From Lachnospiraceae bacterium (GTDB taxonomy: Bacteria; Bacillota; Clostridia; Lachnospirales; Lachnospiraceae): a stretch of 60,766 nucleotides of DNA. The stretch spans positions 1-60,766 of the forward strand of contig JAFRLH010000039.1 of NCBI GenBank assembly GCA_017431345.1, written 5' to 3'. Below, piece by piece: positions 35,826-45,339 of the stretch. The position numbers and the translations under genes are program-made. Within the stretch, counting starts at the first letter, position 1. Each line of letters opens with the position of its first letter. The notes under the pieces were generated by a model that saw only the letters and a program-made list of their open reading frames with translations, had not been told where the DNA came from and searched no databases.

Positions 35826-36132
35826 AGTAGCGGTAATAGGCGGGAGAGATACGATCCTGTGCTTTAAGGCGCTCGGGCTTGATGTCTACGCGGCAGATAA
35901 GCCTGAAGAAGGAAGAAAGATCTTAAAGGAGATCACAGGGCCGGAGAGCTCCTACGCCATCATTTACATATCGGAAAATCTGGCTGTCGGCATGAAACGC
36001 GAGATCGACAGATTCAAGGACAGTCCGATGCCTGCCATTATCCTGATCCCCGGAAGGGAAGGATCCCTGGGCATCGGCAAAGAGGCGCTGCAGTCGGCTG
36101 TTGAGCGGGCTGTCGGTATTGACATCTTGTAA
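35818..36132 (+). CDS. ntpG: V-type ATPase subunit F (central stalk)
   Basis: The 104-residue protein is the small Rossmann-like central-stalk subunit (subunit F; NtpG in E. hirae). It starts with VAVIGGRDTILCFKALGLDV and includes AIIYISENLA and PAIILIPGREGSLGIG, all usual. It overlaps ntpC by eight bases, so translation is probably coupled. Confidence 0.92.
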   Translation: MYKVAVIGGRDTILCFKALGLDVYAADKPEEGRKILKEITGPESSYAIIYISENLAVGMKREIDRFKDSPMPAIILIPGREGSLGIGKEALQSAVERAVGIDIL

Positions 36133-36149
36133 GAAAGAAGGGTGAGACT

Positions 36150-37919
36150 TTGGGAAAAGTTGTTAAAGTTTCGGGACCGCTTGTTGTGGCGAACGGACTT
36201 TCCGAAGCGAATGTTTCGGACGTTGTCCGTGTCGGAAGCCAGAACCTGATCGGCGAGATCCTGAATATGAGCGGTGATTCCGCTTCCATACAGGTATATG
36301 AAGAGACCTCAGGCCTCGGCCCCGGAGCAGAGGTGGTCACCACAGGACTTCCCCTGTCGGTGGAACTGGGACCCGGCATGCTGGAGAATATCTACGACGG
36401 TATCCAGAGACCGCTGCCGGAGATCAAGGCGGCGACCGGCGATACCATTGCAAGAGGTATCAGCATACCGGCTCTGAACAGAGATAAAAAATGGGAATTC
36501 GTCCCCGCGGTACAGGAAGGCGCCAAGCTGATCGGCGGCGATGTGATCGGAACCGTGCAGGAAACGAGCGCAATCCTTCACAAGATCATGCTTCCGCCCA
36601 GAACGGGAAACTGCACGCTGAAATGGATCAAACAGGGTGCATTCCATGTGGATGAGACGGTCGCATGCGTTGCGCTGGCGGACGGCAAAGAGCTGGAAGT
36701 CAGCATGATGCAGCGCTGGCCGGTGCGAATCGGGCGTCCCTATCAGCAGAAATACACACCTGCCCGTCCTCTGAACTCCGGACAGCGTATCATCGATACC
36801 ATGTTCCCGGTGGCAAAGGGCGGAACAGCTGCCGTACCCGGCCCGTTCGGTTCCGGAAAGACGGTCGTACAGCACCAGCTTGCAAAATGGTCTGATGTGG
36901 ACATCGTTGTCTATATCGGCTGCGGCGAGCGCGGAAATGAGATGACAGACGTTCTGAACGAGTTCCCGGAACTGAAGGATCCGCGTTCCGGCGAATCCCT
37001 GATGAAGAGGACCGTGCTGATCGCGAATACCTCCGATATGCCGGTGGCCGCCCGTGAGGCGTCTATCTATACAGGAATTACCATTGCGGAATATTTCCGT
37101 GACATGGGTTATGACGTTGCCGTTCTTGCAGACTCCACATCCCGGTGGGCAGAAGCGCTCCGTGAGATGTCCGGACGTCTGGAGGAGATGCCCGGTGAAG
37201 AAGGATATCCCGCTTACCTTGCCAGCCGTATCGCCCAGTTCTATGAAAGAGCGGGCAGCGTGCAGTGCATGGGAACGGATGACAGAAAGGGATCGATCAC
37301 CGCGATCGGTGCTGTATCCCCGCCCGGCGGAGATATTTCCGAACCCGTATCACAGGCTACGATGCGTATCGTAAAAGTGTTCTGGGCGCTGGACAGCTCG
37401 CTGGCCTATGCCAGACACTTCCCTGCCATCAACTGGCTGACATCTTACTCCCTGTATACGGACGCACTGTCGCCGTATTATGAGAAGGAATTCGGTCCGG
37501 AATATATGCAGAACCGCAACAGAGCGCTGAGAACGCTGCAGGAAGAAGCCGAACTGCAGGAGATCGTCCGTCTGGTCGGTCAGGATGCGCTTTCCGCAGG
37601 AGACCAGCTGACATTGGAAGTTGCGCGTATGATCCGTGAGGACTTCCTGCAGCAGAATGCTTTCGTAACGGAGGATGCGTATTCCACCTATGGAAAGCAG
37701 TACCGTCTGCTGGATCTGGTCCTGAAATATGAGGACAAGTGCCGTGAGGCGCTGGATGCGGGCACCGAACTGCAGCCGCTGTTCGCGATCGCTTCCCGTG
37801 AGGCGATCGGACGTGCGAAGATGGCCGATCCTGATAAGTATGAAGAAATTTACGATGAGATCATTGCAAAGATGAACGCAGAGATCGATGCAGTCAAGGC
37901 GGGAGGTGAAGACGAATGA
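36150..37919 (+). CDS. ntpA: V-type ATPase catalytic subunit A
   Basis: The 589-residue catalytic subunit hydrolyses or makes ATP. The Walker A loop is [13 protein letters not shown] at about residue 230, preceded by the non-homologous insertion typical of V-type A subunits. [31 protein letters not shown] carries the catalytic Arg/Glu region; shorter stretches such as [12 protein letters not shown] are diagnostic. Start is TTG 36150 giving [14 protein letters not shown], the usual N-terminus. It overlaps ntpB by four bases (ATGA). Confidence 0.96.
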   Translation: MGKVVKVSGPLVVANGLSEANVSDVVRVGSQNLIGEILNMSGDSASIQVYEETSGLGPGAEVVTTGLPLSVELGPGMLENIYDGIQRPLPEIKAATGDTIARGISIPALNRDKKWEFVPAVQEGAKLIGGDVIGTVQETSAILHKIMLPPRTGNCTLKWIKQGAFHVDETVACVALADGKELEVSMMQRWPVRIGRPYQQKYTPARPLNSGQRIIDTMFPVAKGGTAAVPGPFGSGKTVVQHQLAKWSDVDIVVYIGCGERGNEMTDVLNEFPELKDPRSGESLMKRTVLIANTSDMPVAAREASIYTGITIAEYFRDMGYDVAVLADSTSRWAEALREMSGRLEEMPGEEGYPAYLASRIAQFYERAGSVQCMGTDDRKGSITAIGAVSPPGGDISEPVSQATMRIVKVFWALDSSLAYARHFPAINWLTSYSLYTDALSPYYEKEFGPEYMQNRNRALRTLQEEAELQEIVRLVGQDALSAGDQLTLEVARMIREDFLQQNAFVTEDAYSTYGKQYRLLDLVLKYEDKCREALDAGTELQPLFAIASREAIGRAKMADPDKYEEIYDEIIAKMNAEIDAVKAGGEDE

Positions 37920-39301
37920 TCAAAGAATATAAGACCATAAGAGAGATCGCCAATCCCCTGATGATCGTTGACAATGTTGAGGGCGTTACCTTTGACGAAC
38001 TTGGCGAGATCGAACTTCCCGACGGTTCCGTAAGACGCTGCAAAGTGCTTGAGGTGGAAGGAAAACATGCTGTGCTGCAGCTCTTCGAAGCAGCACAGGG
38101 CATCAATCTGGCGGAGAGCAAAGTCCGTTTCCTGGGACATCCGCTGCAGCTTGGCGTATCGGAAGACATGCTGGGACGTGTTTTCAACGGCATGGGCGAG
38201 CCGATTGATGACGGTGCAGAGATCATCGCGGATGATTACCGGGATATCAACGGACTGCCCATGAATCCTGCAGCAAGAGCCTACCCGGCAGAGTTCATCC
38301 AGACCGGTGTATCCGCAATCGATGGACTGAATACCCTGGTCCGCGGACAGAAGCTGCCGATCTTCTCTGCTTCCGGTCTGCCGCATGCCAATCTGGCCGC
38401 GCAGATCGCCAGACAGGCAAAGGTTCTTGGAAAAGGAGAGAACTTCGCTGTTGTATTCGCCGCCATCGGTATCACTTTTGAAGAAGCGGAATTCTTCGTA
38501 AGCGATTTCCGCCGCACGGGCGCGATCGACAGAACGGTCATTTTCACCAACCTGGCAAATGACCCGGCTGTTGAACGTATCGCTACGCCCCGTATGGCGC
38601 TGACTGCCGCTGAGTATCTGGCCTTTGACAAGGGCATGCACGTACTTGTTATCCTGACGGATATTACGAACTACGCGGAAGCGCTGCGTGAGGTTTCGGC
38701 AGCAAAGAAGGAGGTCCCCGGACGCCGTGGCTATCCCGGTTATCTGTATACCGACCTTGCTACCATGTATGAGCGTGCAGGAAGAAGACTGGAGAATCCC
38801 GGATCCATCACCATGATCCCGATCCTGACAATGCCGGAAGATGACAAGACGCACCCGATCCCCGACCTTACGGGATATATTACAGAGGGGCAGATCATCC
38901 TTTCCCGTGATCTTCACAGAAAGGGAATCGTGCCGCCGATCGATGTACTGCCGTCCCTGTCGCGACTGAAGGATAAAGGTATCGGCGAAGGCAAGACCAG
39001 AGCCGATCATGCGGGCACGATGAACCAGCTGTTCGCAGCTTATGCCAGAGGAAAGGAAGCCAAAGAGCTGATGACCATCCTCGGTGAAGCCGCGCTGTCG
39101 GATGATGATAAGCTGTATGCGAAATTCGCTGATGCCTTTGAGAAGGAGTATGTCTCCCAGGGCAATGAGACGGACCGCAGCATTATCGATACCCTGACGA
39201 TCGGCTGGAAGCTGCTGTCGATCCTGCCGGAGAGAGAACTTAAGAGGATCAAGCCCGAATTCATTGAGAAATATCTTCCCAGGGAAGAAGCGAAGGAGTA
39301 A
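37916..39301 (+). CDS. ntpB: V-type ATPase subunit B
   Basis: The 461-residue non-catalytic partner of subunit A in the A3B3 head. It begins [21 protein letters not shown], lacks a full Walker A ([20 protein letters not shown] in its place, as is normal for B), and has [22 protein letters not shown] and [16 protein letters not shown]. It is coupled to ntpA by an ATGA overlap. Confidence 0.96.
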   Translation: MIKEYKTIREIANPLMIVDNVEGVTFDELGEIELPDGSVRRCKVLEVEGKHAVLQLFEAAQGINLAESKVRFLGHPLQLGVSEDMLGRVFNGMGEPIDDGAEIIADDYRDINGLPMNPAARAYPAEFIQTGVSAIDGLNTLVRGQKLPIFSASGLPHANLAAQIARQAKVLGKGENFAVVFAAIGITFEEAEFFVSDFRRTGAIDRTVIFTNLANDPAVERIATPRMALTAAEYLAFDKGMHVLVILTDITNYAEALREVSAAKKEVPGRRGYPGYLYTDLATMYERAGRRLENPGSITMIPILTMPEDDKTHPIPDLTGYITEGQIILSRDLHRKGIVPPIDVLPSLSRLKDKGIGEGKTRADHAGTMNQLFAAYARGKEAKELMTILGEAALSDDDKLYAKFADAFEKEYVSQGNETDRSIIDTLTIGWKLLSILPERELKRIKPEFIEKYLPREEAKE

Positions 39302-39304
39302 TGC

Positions 39305-39964
39305 ATGGCGACCATAACCCCGACCAGAATGGTCCTGAATCAGATGAAAGGCCGGCTGCGGACCGCTGTCCGAGGGCATAAGCTCTTAAAGGACAAGCGG
39401 GACGAGCTGATGCGCCAGTTCATGGATGTGATCCGTCTGAACAAGGAGCTCAGGGACAAGGTGGAAGCCGGCTTATCCGAAGCATTTGCCGCGCAGTCCG
39501 TGGCATCCGCCGTTATGACGCCGGAAATGATGGAGCAGGCACTGATCTATACCAAACAGCATATCGAGCTGGACGTTGCCTATAAGAATGTAATGTCGGT
39601 CAATGTGCCGCGCTATTCCTTTACGACAGGCGGGGAAGAGGAGGGCGGAGATATCCATCCCTACAGCTTCCTGCAGACATCAGGTGAACTGGATGATGCC
39701 ATGACTTCACTGCAGTCGGTGTTCAATGACATGCTGGAGCTGGCGGAGGTGGAGAAATCCATGCAGCTGCTCGCCCAGGAGATCGAAAAGACAAGAAGGC
39801 GTGTAAACGCGCTGGAATATGTCATGATCCCCGAGCTCCAGGAAAATATCAAGTATATTACCATGAAGCTTGCCGAGAATGAGAACTCTACGAAAGTAAG
39901 GCTCATGAAGGTGAAGGAGATGGTGCTCGAACAAGCGCACCATTACAAGGAAAGAGGCGCCTGA
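39305..39964 (+). CDS. ntpD: V-type ATPase subunit D (central shaft)
   Basis: The 219-residue protein forms the rotating central shaft. TPTRMVLNQMKGRLRTAVRGHKLLKDKRDEL is the family start (short form PTRMVLNQMKGRL), and the C-terminal helix has RRRVNALEYVMIPELQE, the second half of the antiparallel coiled coil. It is the last gene of the operon. A terminator shared with the opposing gntR gene follows. Confidence 0.95.
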   Translation: MATITPTRMVLNQMKGRLRTAVRGHKLLKDKRDELMRQFMDVIRLNKELRDKVEAGLSEAFAAQSVASAVMTPEMMEQALIYTKQHIELDVAYKNVMSVNVPRYSFTTGGEEEGGDIHPYSFLQTSGELDDAMTSLQSVFNDMLELAEVEKSMQLLAQEIEKTRRRVNALEYVMIPELQENIKYITMKLAENENSTKVRLMKVKEMVLEQAHHYKERGA

Positions 39965-39993
39965 AGCGCAAAGACAATATAGGATCACAAAGG

Positions 39994-40030
39994 AAAAGAC
40001 ATCTTCCAAATGCCGGAGGATGTCTTTTTT
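39994..40030. terminator. Bidirectional terminator between the ATPase operon and gntR
   Basis: AAAAGACATC (39994-40003) pairs perfectly with GATGTCTTTT (40019-40028). T runs on the plus strand and A (T on the minus strand) flank it, so it can serve both convergent units. Confidence 0.8.
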
Positions 40031-40034
40031 CTTC

Positions 40035-40733
40035 TCAGTTCCCGTCAGAAGATGGAATGAGTCCTGCTGCCCATTCAATATGTTCTATGATTGCTTCACT
40101 TAAAGCATCGGGATCCCTTTTTCGTATGAGATCAAGAAGCAGGAGATGCCGTTCCGTGCTTTCTCTGATATTGTTCAGGGTGTCGACAGAGAGTCTTTGG
40201 TATGTCCGCAGATTCTGATTATTGGTCTCCATAATGGATCGGATATATCTGTTGTGACAGCGGCTGATGATGAGGGAGTGGAACGCCCAGTCCAGATCAA
40301 AGAACCGCTGTTCATCGCTTTCTCCGTCAAGCATATTTTCACAGAGTGCTTTAAAGCGCCGTTCGAAATCATCGATCTCTTCATTGGTGATCTCAAAAAC
40401 TGCCGTTCTGGCAGCCTGTGATTCCAGGAGCCGCCGTACTTCGAAAAGATCTGCGATATCTTTCGGGGACAGCTGTTTTACATAGGTGCCGACGCCGCTT
40501 TGCACTTCCAGCCAGCCTTCCTGTACCAGCCGGTGGATCGCTTCACGGACCGGCGTGCGGCTCATGCTGTATTCCTTTGCCAGACTGTTCTCGCTGAGGA
40601 CAGTACCGGGTTTTAATTCCCCCTGGCAGAGCGCGTTCTTGATTTTGTTGTAAGCCTCTTCCGAGAGAGAATACCCTGTGCTTTTCCTGCTCATTTTCTG
40701 CGGGAGAACCTTTCGATCAAATAGGACAGCCAT
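40035..40733 (-). CDS. GntR family regulator, FCD type
   Basis: This 232-residue regulator has an N-terminal winged helix-turn-helix (EEAYNKIKNALCQGELKPG, MSRTPVREAIHRL) and a C-terminal all-helical FCD ligand domain (about residues 95-225; DLDWAFHSLII, RESTERHLLLLDLI with the usual Asp/His metal positions). FCD regulators commonly respond to organic acids. It is divergent from the LarA-AcnX-TRAP genes, so it probably controls them and responds to their substrate. The start at 40733 gives a very short leader; an ATG at 40694 just before the winged helix is an alternative. Confidence 0.88.
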   Translation of the reverse strand: MAVLFDRKVLPQKMSRKSTGYSLSEEAYNKIKNALCQGELKPGTVLSENSLAKEYSMSRTPVREAIHRLVQEGWLEVQSGVGTYVKQLSPKDIADLFEVRRLLESQAARTAVFEITNEEIDDFERRFKALCENMLDGESDEQRFFDLDWAFHSLIISRCHNRYIRSIMETNNQNLRTYQRLSVDTLNNIRESTERHLLLLDLIRKRDPDALSEAIIEHIEWAAGLIPSSDGN

Positions 40734-40747
40734 TCCGGAACGCTATC

Positions 40748-40776
40748 AATATACCACATGAGAAAGCGTTTGTTAA
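40748..40776 (-). promoter_or_regulatory. gntR promoter with a cre-like site
   Basis: On the minus strand TTAACA (40776-40771), 17 bases and TATATT (40753-40748, preceded by TGG) form a good promoter. Overlapping it, AGAAAGCGTTTGTT at 40761-40774 matches the core of the CcpA cre consensus (GAAAGCGTTT). This suggests catabolite control of the regulator. Confidence 0.45.
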
Positions 40777-40898
40777 GTGACCGCCCGACTGTTCATACAA
40801 AAAATCCCGGAGGCGCTGACGCGCAGATACATCATATTGTTCTTACAGGCCTGAATGGTCCGGGTGTGCAGTTGAACCTGTATTTATAAAAAAACAAG

Positions 40899-40927
40899 TT
40901 GAAAGATGCAAAATCAGTTTTTATAAT
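40899..40927 (+). promoter_or_regulatory. Promoter of the LarA-AcnX genes
   Basis: TTGAAA (40899-40904), 17 bases and a perfect TATAAT (40922-40927). The start codon at 41079 leaves a leader of about 145 bases. I see no riboswitch in it. The remaining bases between 40777 and 41078 hold no other gene, and I could not pick out a clear GntR operator. Confidence 0.7.
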
Positions 40928-41078
40928 TAAGTTATCAGACATAATGGAAGAAAACTATTGATTAGCAGATTATCTTGGACGATTCCGCCAAATAAGATTG
41001 TCAAACAGCAGTGAAATTGCTGCATTTCAGATAGCAGCAGGCGGATTATTCTTTCGTTCAGTATGGGAGGTGCAGTAT

Positions 41079-42320
41079 ATGCCGATCCTGCTTGATTCCG
41101 ATCTTAAAAGACCGCTGCCGGAATATATACGTGTAAGGCAGCATTTTGACAGTACGCATATTGAAGACGCAGATGTTCCCGGTGCAGTGCGTGAGCAGCT
41201 GGCAAAGCCGGAGATCACTGCTTTGGTGAAACCGGGCATGCGCATTGCCGTTGCAGCAGGAAGCCGCGGGATCAGGAATCTGTTCCCGATCATCCGGGAG
41301 ACCGTGCACTGCCTGAAGGATATGGGTGCGGAACCATTTATCGTATCGGCCATGGGAAGCCATGGCGGAGGTACGGAAGAGGGGCAGCGTGAGGTGCTTG
41401 CAGGGTACGGTATCACAGAAGCAGCACTGGGCGTGCCTGTGGTGACCACAGTGGATACGGTGCATCTGGGCGATTGTGCGAACGGGCGTCCGGTATGGTT
41501 CGACAGAGCGGCATTTGAAGCAGATATGATCGTTCCGGTGAACCGGGTGAAGCTCCACACCGATTTTGTCGGCCCCCTGCAGAGCGGTCTGTGCAAGATG
41601 CTCGTAATCGGCCTTGGCAATCACAAGGGCTGTTCGGCTGTCCATGAAGAGGATCCGGAGCATTTTGCCGATATCATTGAAGAGACAGCAAGACTGATCC
41701 TGGAAAAGGCACCGGTCGGGTTCGGTGTGGCAATCCTGGAGAACGCCTATGATCAGACATATGCGGTGGAAGCAGTCCCGGCAGACAGCCTGGTGGAGCG
41801 GGAAAAAGAACTGGTGCAGACCGCGAAAGGAAACATGCCGTACATTATGCTTCCGGAAGCGGATGTGATCGTCTGTCAGTATATCGGGAAGGATATTTCC
41901 GGTGCCGGTTTTGATCCGAACATTCTCGGGCGCAGTACACTGCTGAAGAAGTTCGTGCTGCATATCCCGAAGTACCAGAGACTGGTCCTGTCCGATATTA
42001 CGCCGTCGAGCCACGGCAACGGGATCGGTGCAGGCCTGTTCGATGTGATTACGAAGAAGGTCGCGGATCAGCTGGATCTGGAATCCATGTATGCAAATGC
42101 GATCGCCTGCAACTGCCTGCTGGATGCAAGCATTCCCTGCACGGTAGAGGATGAAGAGACGGCAGTCCGTGTGGCACTGAAATGCTGCCGGGGGATCAAC
42201 AGGGACGATCCGAAGATCATCCGGATCCACAGTACACTGCATCTGGAATATATAGAAGTTACACCGGCGCTGCTGCCGGATGTATATAAAACGCCCGGAC
42301 TGTCCGTCGCGGGTGAATAA
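41079..42320 (+). CDS. LarA-like (DUF2088) protein
   Basis: The 413-residue protein resembles the N-terminal domain family of the nickel-dependent lactate racemase LarA: KPGMRIAVAAGSRGIRN, SAMGSHGGGTEEGQREVL, NRVKLHTDF and SGLCKMLVIGLGNHKG are its visible conserved blocks. LarA relatives racemise or epimerise 2-hydroxy acids. LarA itself needs a nickel-pincer cofactor made by LarB, LarC and LarE, none of which is here, so the reaction is uncertain. Start is ATG 41079 after GGGAGGTG; the longer frame from 40998 has no ribosome site. It is first in a set with aconitase X and a TRAP transporter. Confidence 0.75.
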   Translation: MPILLDSDLKRPLPEYIRVRQHFDSTHIEDADVPGAVREQLAKPEITALVKPGMRIAVAAGSRGIRNLFPIIRETVHCLKDMGAEPFIVSAMGSHGGGTEEGQREVLAGYGITEAALGVPVVTTVDTVHLGDCANGRPVWFDRAAFEADMIVPVNRVKLHTDFVGPLQSGLCKMLVIGLGNHKGCSAVHEEDPEHFADIIEETARLILEKAPVGFGVAILENAYDQTYAVEAVPADSLVEREKELVQTAKGNMPYIMLPEADVIVCQYIGKDISGAGFDPNILGRSTLLKKFVLHIPKYQRLVLSDITPSSHGNGIGAGLFDVITKKVADQLDLESMYANAIACNCLLDASIPCTVEDEETAVRVALKCCRGINRDDPKIIRIHSTLHLEYIEVTPALLPDVYKTPGLSVAGE

Positions 42321-42353
42321 GGGAGAAGCGTTTTAAAAAGGAGATGATGCATT

Positions 42354-43568
42354 ATGATCCTGACAGATGAACAAAAAGCCATGCTGGAAGGCAAATACGG
42401 CGAAGGCGCCGCCTATGCCATGAAGATCCAGGTCGGTATCGGCGAGTGCTTCGATGCGCCCCGGATGGTCCCCATCAAGCGCGCCCATGTCGCGCTCAGC
42501 AATCAGGCCGGGGACCTGTGGTTCGCGGAGAAGATGGTCAAGGCCGGCGCGAAATGCCGTGTGGCGCCGACTGTAAATCCCGGTTTCTGCCTGTCGTATT
42601 TCTGCGGCAGCTGGCCGCATCCGGTCGAAAAAGCGGATTACGAGCATATGCAGAGAACGGATAATGCTTACCGTACCCTGGGAGCCGTGCTTTCCTATAA
42701 CTGCACGCCTTATATTGCCACGAATGTCCCGAATTTCGGAGAGGTGTGCGCGTTCTCAGAATCCAGCGCAACGCCTTATGTAAACGCTGTCTGGGGTGCG
42801 AGGTCGAACCGCGAGAGCGCGAACAGCGCGCTGTGTGCTGCGATTACCGGATGTGTTCCGGAATACGGACTGCTGCTGGATGAGAACCGTAAGGGCGATA
42901 TCGTTGTCCATGTGGAAGCGGACATGAAGACTGCTTATGAGTATCACCTGCTCGGTATGATGGGAGATCTGATCGGAGAAGGCATCCCGGTATTTGCCGG
43001 ACTTCCGAAAGTCATTACCCCGGAAGCACTCAGAAACTTCGGCGCGCAGCTGAACACTTCCGGTGCCTACGGAATGTATCATATTGTCGGTTTTACCCCG
43101 GAAGCACCGGATCTTGAGACGGCGCTCGGCGGAAATAAGCCGAAACACGAAGTGGTCATCACCGATAAGGATCTGAAGGATTTTGAAGAAAAGTTCAGCG
43201 ATGAAACGAGAGACGGAAAGATTGATTTCGCCATGTTCGGATGCCCGCACTTTACGCTGGAAGAAGCAATGCATATCGCGAAAGCGATCGAAGGAAAGAA
43301 GCTGGCTGTTCCGATGTATATTCTGGTATCCAGCCATGCGAAGCAGATGGCGGAACGCATGGGCATTGATAAGATCCTGACGGATGCAGGAGCGGATCTG
43401 ATTCCGGATACATGTCCCGACCAGCCGGTCTGGCATTATCTCATCGGTAAAGTGGGCGTTACAGAGTCTCCCAAGTGTGCTTATTATCCGCGCCGCCGCG
43501 GCATAAACTTTGTCCTGCGCGATCTGGATGACTGTATCGAAGCGGCTCTTACAGGGGAGGTGAAATAA
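42354..43568 (+). CDS. Aconitase X large (catalytic) subunit
   Basis: The 404-residue protein is the DUF521/AcnX catalytic subunit, a Fe-S dehydratase. Visible landmarks are LTDEQKAMLEGKYGEGAAYAM, TPYIATNVPNFGE, the ESSATPYVNAVWGARSNRES block, GCVPEYGLLL, FGCPHFTLEE and DTCPDQPVW; cysteines in NPGFC, GCVPE, GCPH and DTCP are candidate cluster ligands. Known AcnX enzymes dehydrate cis-3-hydroxy-L-proline in bacteria or mevalonate 5-phosphate in archaea. The substrate here may be another hydroxy acid, judging from the LarA-like and TRAP neighbours. The small subunit follows after one base. Confidence 0.88.
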   Translation: MILTDEQKAMLEGKYGEGAAYAMKIQVGIGECFDAPRMVPIKRAHVALSNQAGDLWFAEKMVKAGAKCRVAPTVNPGFCLSYFCGSWPHPVEKADYEHMQRTDNAYRTLGAVLSYNCTPYIATNVPNFGEVCAFSESSATPYVNAVWGARSNRESANSALCAAITGCVPEYGLLLDENRKGDIVVHVEADMKTAYEYHLLGMMGDLIGEGIPVFAGLPKVITPEALRNFGAQLNTSGAYGMYHIVGFTPEAPDLETALGGNKPKHEVVITDKDLKDFEEKFSDETRDGKIDFAMFGCPHFTLEEAMHIAKAIEGKKLAVPMYILVSSHAKQMAERMGIDKILTDAGADLIPDTCPDQPVWHYLIGKVGVTESPKCAYYPRRRGINFVLRDLDDCIEAALTGEVK

Positions 43569-43569
43569 G

Positions 43570-43974
43570 ATGGGAAAAAGATTTCCGTGCCATAAGATTT
43601 CAGAGGGCTGCGCGTCAGCGCCGGCGATCATTACCCATGACCGCGTAATGTTCTATCAGGTCCGTCCGGAAGACGGTATGATGGATGAGAAGAACCATGA
43701 GATCAGAGGAAAGATCATTGCGAAGAAAGTGCTGATCTTCCCCGGCGGGAAGGGGAGTTCGGTCGTACAGCAGGACGGTCTGTATCATCTGGACAAATAC
43801 GGGAACATGCCGTCTGCCCTGATCGTAAAGAATCCTGATCCGGTGCTGGTAGCCGGCGCGATCATCATGGAGATCCCGATGGTCGACAGACTGGGGGATG
43901 ATTTCTACGAAGCGGTGAAGGATGATGACATCATAACCGTCAATGCAGATGAAGGGTACGTGGAAATAAACTGA
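43570..43974 (+). CDS. Aconitase X small (swivel) subunit
   Basis: This 134-residue DUF126 protein is the swivel domain of AcnX, closing over the active site of the large subunit. GGKGSS corresponds to the family's Gly-x-Gly-Ser loop that holds the catalytic Ser, and NMPSALIVKNPDPVLVAGAIIMEIPMVD is the family core (short form NMPSALIVKNPDPV). It starts one base after the large-subunit stop with GGGGAGGTG upstream, so the two are made together. Confidence 0.88.
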   Translation: MGKRFPCHKISEGCASAPAIITHDRVMFYQVRPEDGMMDEKNHEIRGKIIAKKVLIFPGGKGSSVVQQDGLYHLDKYGNMPSALIVKNPDPVLVAGAIIMEIPMVDRLGDDFYEAVKDDDIITVNADEGYVEIN

Positions 43975-43990
43975 TAATAAAGAGAAAATG

Positions 43991-44019
43991 TTTAATTTAT
44001 TCGATTGATGTGGTATAAT
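43991..44019 (+). promoter_or_regulatory. Probable internal promoter for the TRAP genes
   Basis: TGGTATAAT at 44011-44019 is a strong extended -10. TTTAAT at 43991-43996 is a weak -35 with 17 bases between. It would allow separate expression of the transporter. Confidence 0.55.
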
Positions 44020-44080
44020 ACCCCATGGTGTATGTTCGCAGGCGTCGGGGGATCCTGCAGACAGATTCTTTTTAAGATCA

Positions 44081-44104
44081 TATCACCGGTCTAATCAGGT
44101 GATA
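44081..44104 (+). promoter_or_regulatory. Inverted repeat in the dctP leader
   Basis: TATCACC (44081-44087) and GGTGATA (44098-44104) form a perfect inverted repeat with a 10-base spacer, just before the AAAGGAGGT ribosome site. It could be an operator or an mRNA hairpin affecting translation. Confidence 0.4.
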
Positions 44105-44125
44105 CAATTTAAAGGAGGTAGCTTT

Positions 44126-45262
44126 ATGAAAAAGACACTGGCAATCCTAGTCGCGCTGGCAATGGTAATGAGCCTTGCAGCCTGCGGAGGCGGATCTTCC
44201 GCACCGGCAGAGACTACAGCAGCTGCAGAAACAGAGGCTGCTGCACCCGAAACCGAAGCAGCAGCGCCGGCTGAAACCGAAGCAGCGCCGGTTGAAACCG
44301 AAGCAGCAGAAACCGAGGCGGCAGCAGAGCCTGCTGCAGCCGGAGAATCCACTGTACTGAAGATCGGACATGTTGAGGCGGAAGACCGTTCCGTTCACAG
44401 AACACTGCTTAACATGAAGCAGAAACTGGAAGAGCAGACTGAAGGCCGCATCAAAGTCGAGATCTATCCCAACGCCGAACTTGGCGGAGACGAGGAACTC
44501 TGCGAAGCGGTCGCCATGGGCACCATCCAGATGGCGCTTCCGTCCACTTCCGTTCTCACCGCATACAACGAGCAGATCGGTGTTCTGGATATGCCGTATC
44601 TGTTCAATGATGCACAGTGCGCATTCGATGCTCTTGATGGAGCACTCGGAGATCAGATCGACGAGTGGATCGCCGGCAGCGGATTCGTATCCCTCGGCTA
44701 CATCTACAACGGACCCAGAAGCACGACGAACAACAAGCATCCGATCTATACGCCCGATGATCTTTCCGGCCTGAAGATGCGTGTCATGAACTCTCCTGTT
44801 TTCATCACGATGTACAATACGCTCGGCGCAAACGCTACGCCCATGAGTTTCTCTGAACTGTACACCGGTCTGCAGCAGAACGTTGTTGACGGACAGGAGA
44901 ACCCGCCGACACTGATCTATGCATCCGGATTCCAGCAGGTGCAGAAATATCTGACCATGGATGCGCATGTACATAACTTCCTGCCGATCCTGACGAACCA
45001 GGCCTGGCTTGATTCCTTAAGCGAAGGCGACAGAGCGATCCTTGAGCAGTGCTGCGCAGAGTTCGTTACCGAACAGCGTGAGATGGAGCTTGCAGACAAC
45101 GAGGATATCGTTTCCAAACTGGAAGCGGAAGGAATGGAAGTAAACTACCTGACAGACGAGCAGTATCAGGCGTTTGTTGACAAGGTACAGCCCATGTATG
45201 ATGAGTACAAGGGAAAATGGGGCACCGAGATCTTCGATCTTGCACAGTCCTTCAATAAGTAA
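44126..45262 (+). CDS. dctP: TRAP transporter substrate-binding lipoprotein
   Basis: The 378-residue protein is a DctP-type receptor. The signal peptide ends in the lipobox SLAAC (Cys at 22), so it is a lipoprotein on the outer face of the membrane. An Ala/Glu/Thr/Pro repeat linker of about 50 residues leads to the binding domain (KIGHVEAEDRSVHRTLLNMK). LSGLKMRVMNSPVF carries the conserved arginine that usually binds a carboxylate, and ELYTGLQQNVVDGQENPP is the family signature. Start is ATG 44126 after AAAGGAGGTAGC. It should capture the acid used by the AcnX cluster. Confidence 0.93.
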   Translation: MKKTLAILVALAMVMSLAACGGGSSAPAETTAAAETEAAAPETEAAAPAETEAAPVETEAAETEAAAEPAAAGESTVLKIGHVEAEDRSVHRTLLNMKQKLEEQTEGRIKVEIYPNAELGGDEELCEAVAMGTIQMALPSTSVLTAYNEQIGVLDMPYLFNDAQCAFDALDGALGDQIDEWIAGSGFVSLGYIYNGPRSTTNNKHPIYTPDDLSGLKMRVMNSPVFITMYNTLGANATPMSFSELYTGLQQNVVDGQENPPTLIYASGFQQVQKYLTMDAHVHNFLPILTNQAWLDSLSEGDRAILEQCCAEFVTEQREMELADNEDIVSKLEAEGMEVNYLTDEQYQAFVDKVQPMYDEYKGKWGTEIFDLAQSFNK

Positions 45263-45282
45263 TTGCCGGTTTTTTGGCGCAA

Positions 45283-45304
45283 CGGGGCGGCGCATGCCGC
45301 CCCG
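45283..45304 (+). terminator. GC-rich hairpin between dctP and dctQ
   Basis: CGGGGCGGC (45283-45291) pairs perfectly with GCCGCCCCG (45296-45304) around a GCAT loop, followed by only a weak T tract. Such hairpins after a binding-protein gene can stabilise its message and lower read-through, giving more receptor than permease. Confidence 0.6.
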
Positions 45305-45339
45305 CGTTTCTGTCTGACTTTGAAAGGAGAAAAAGCGTC

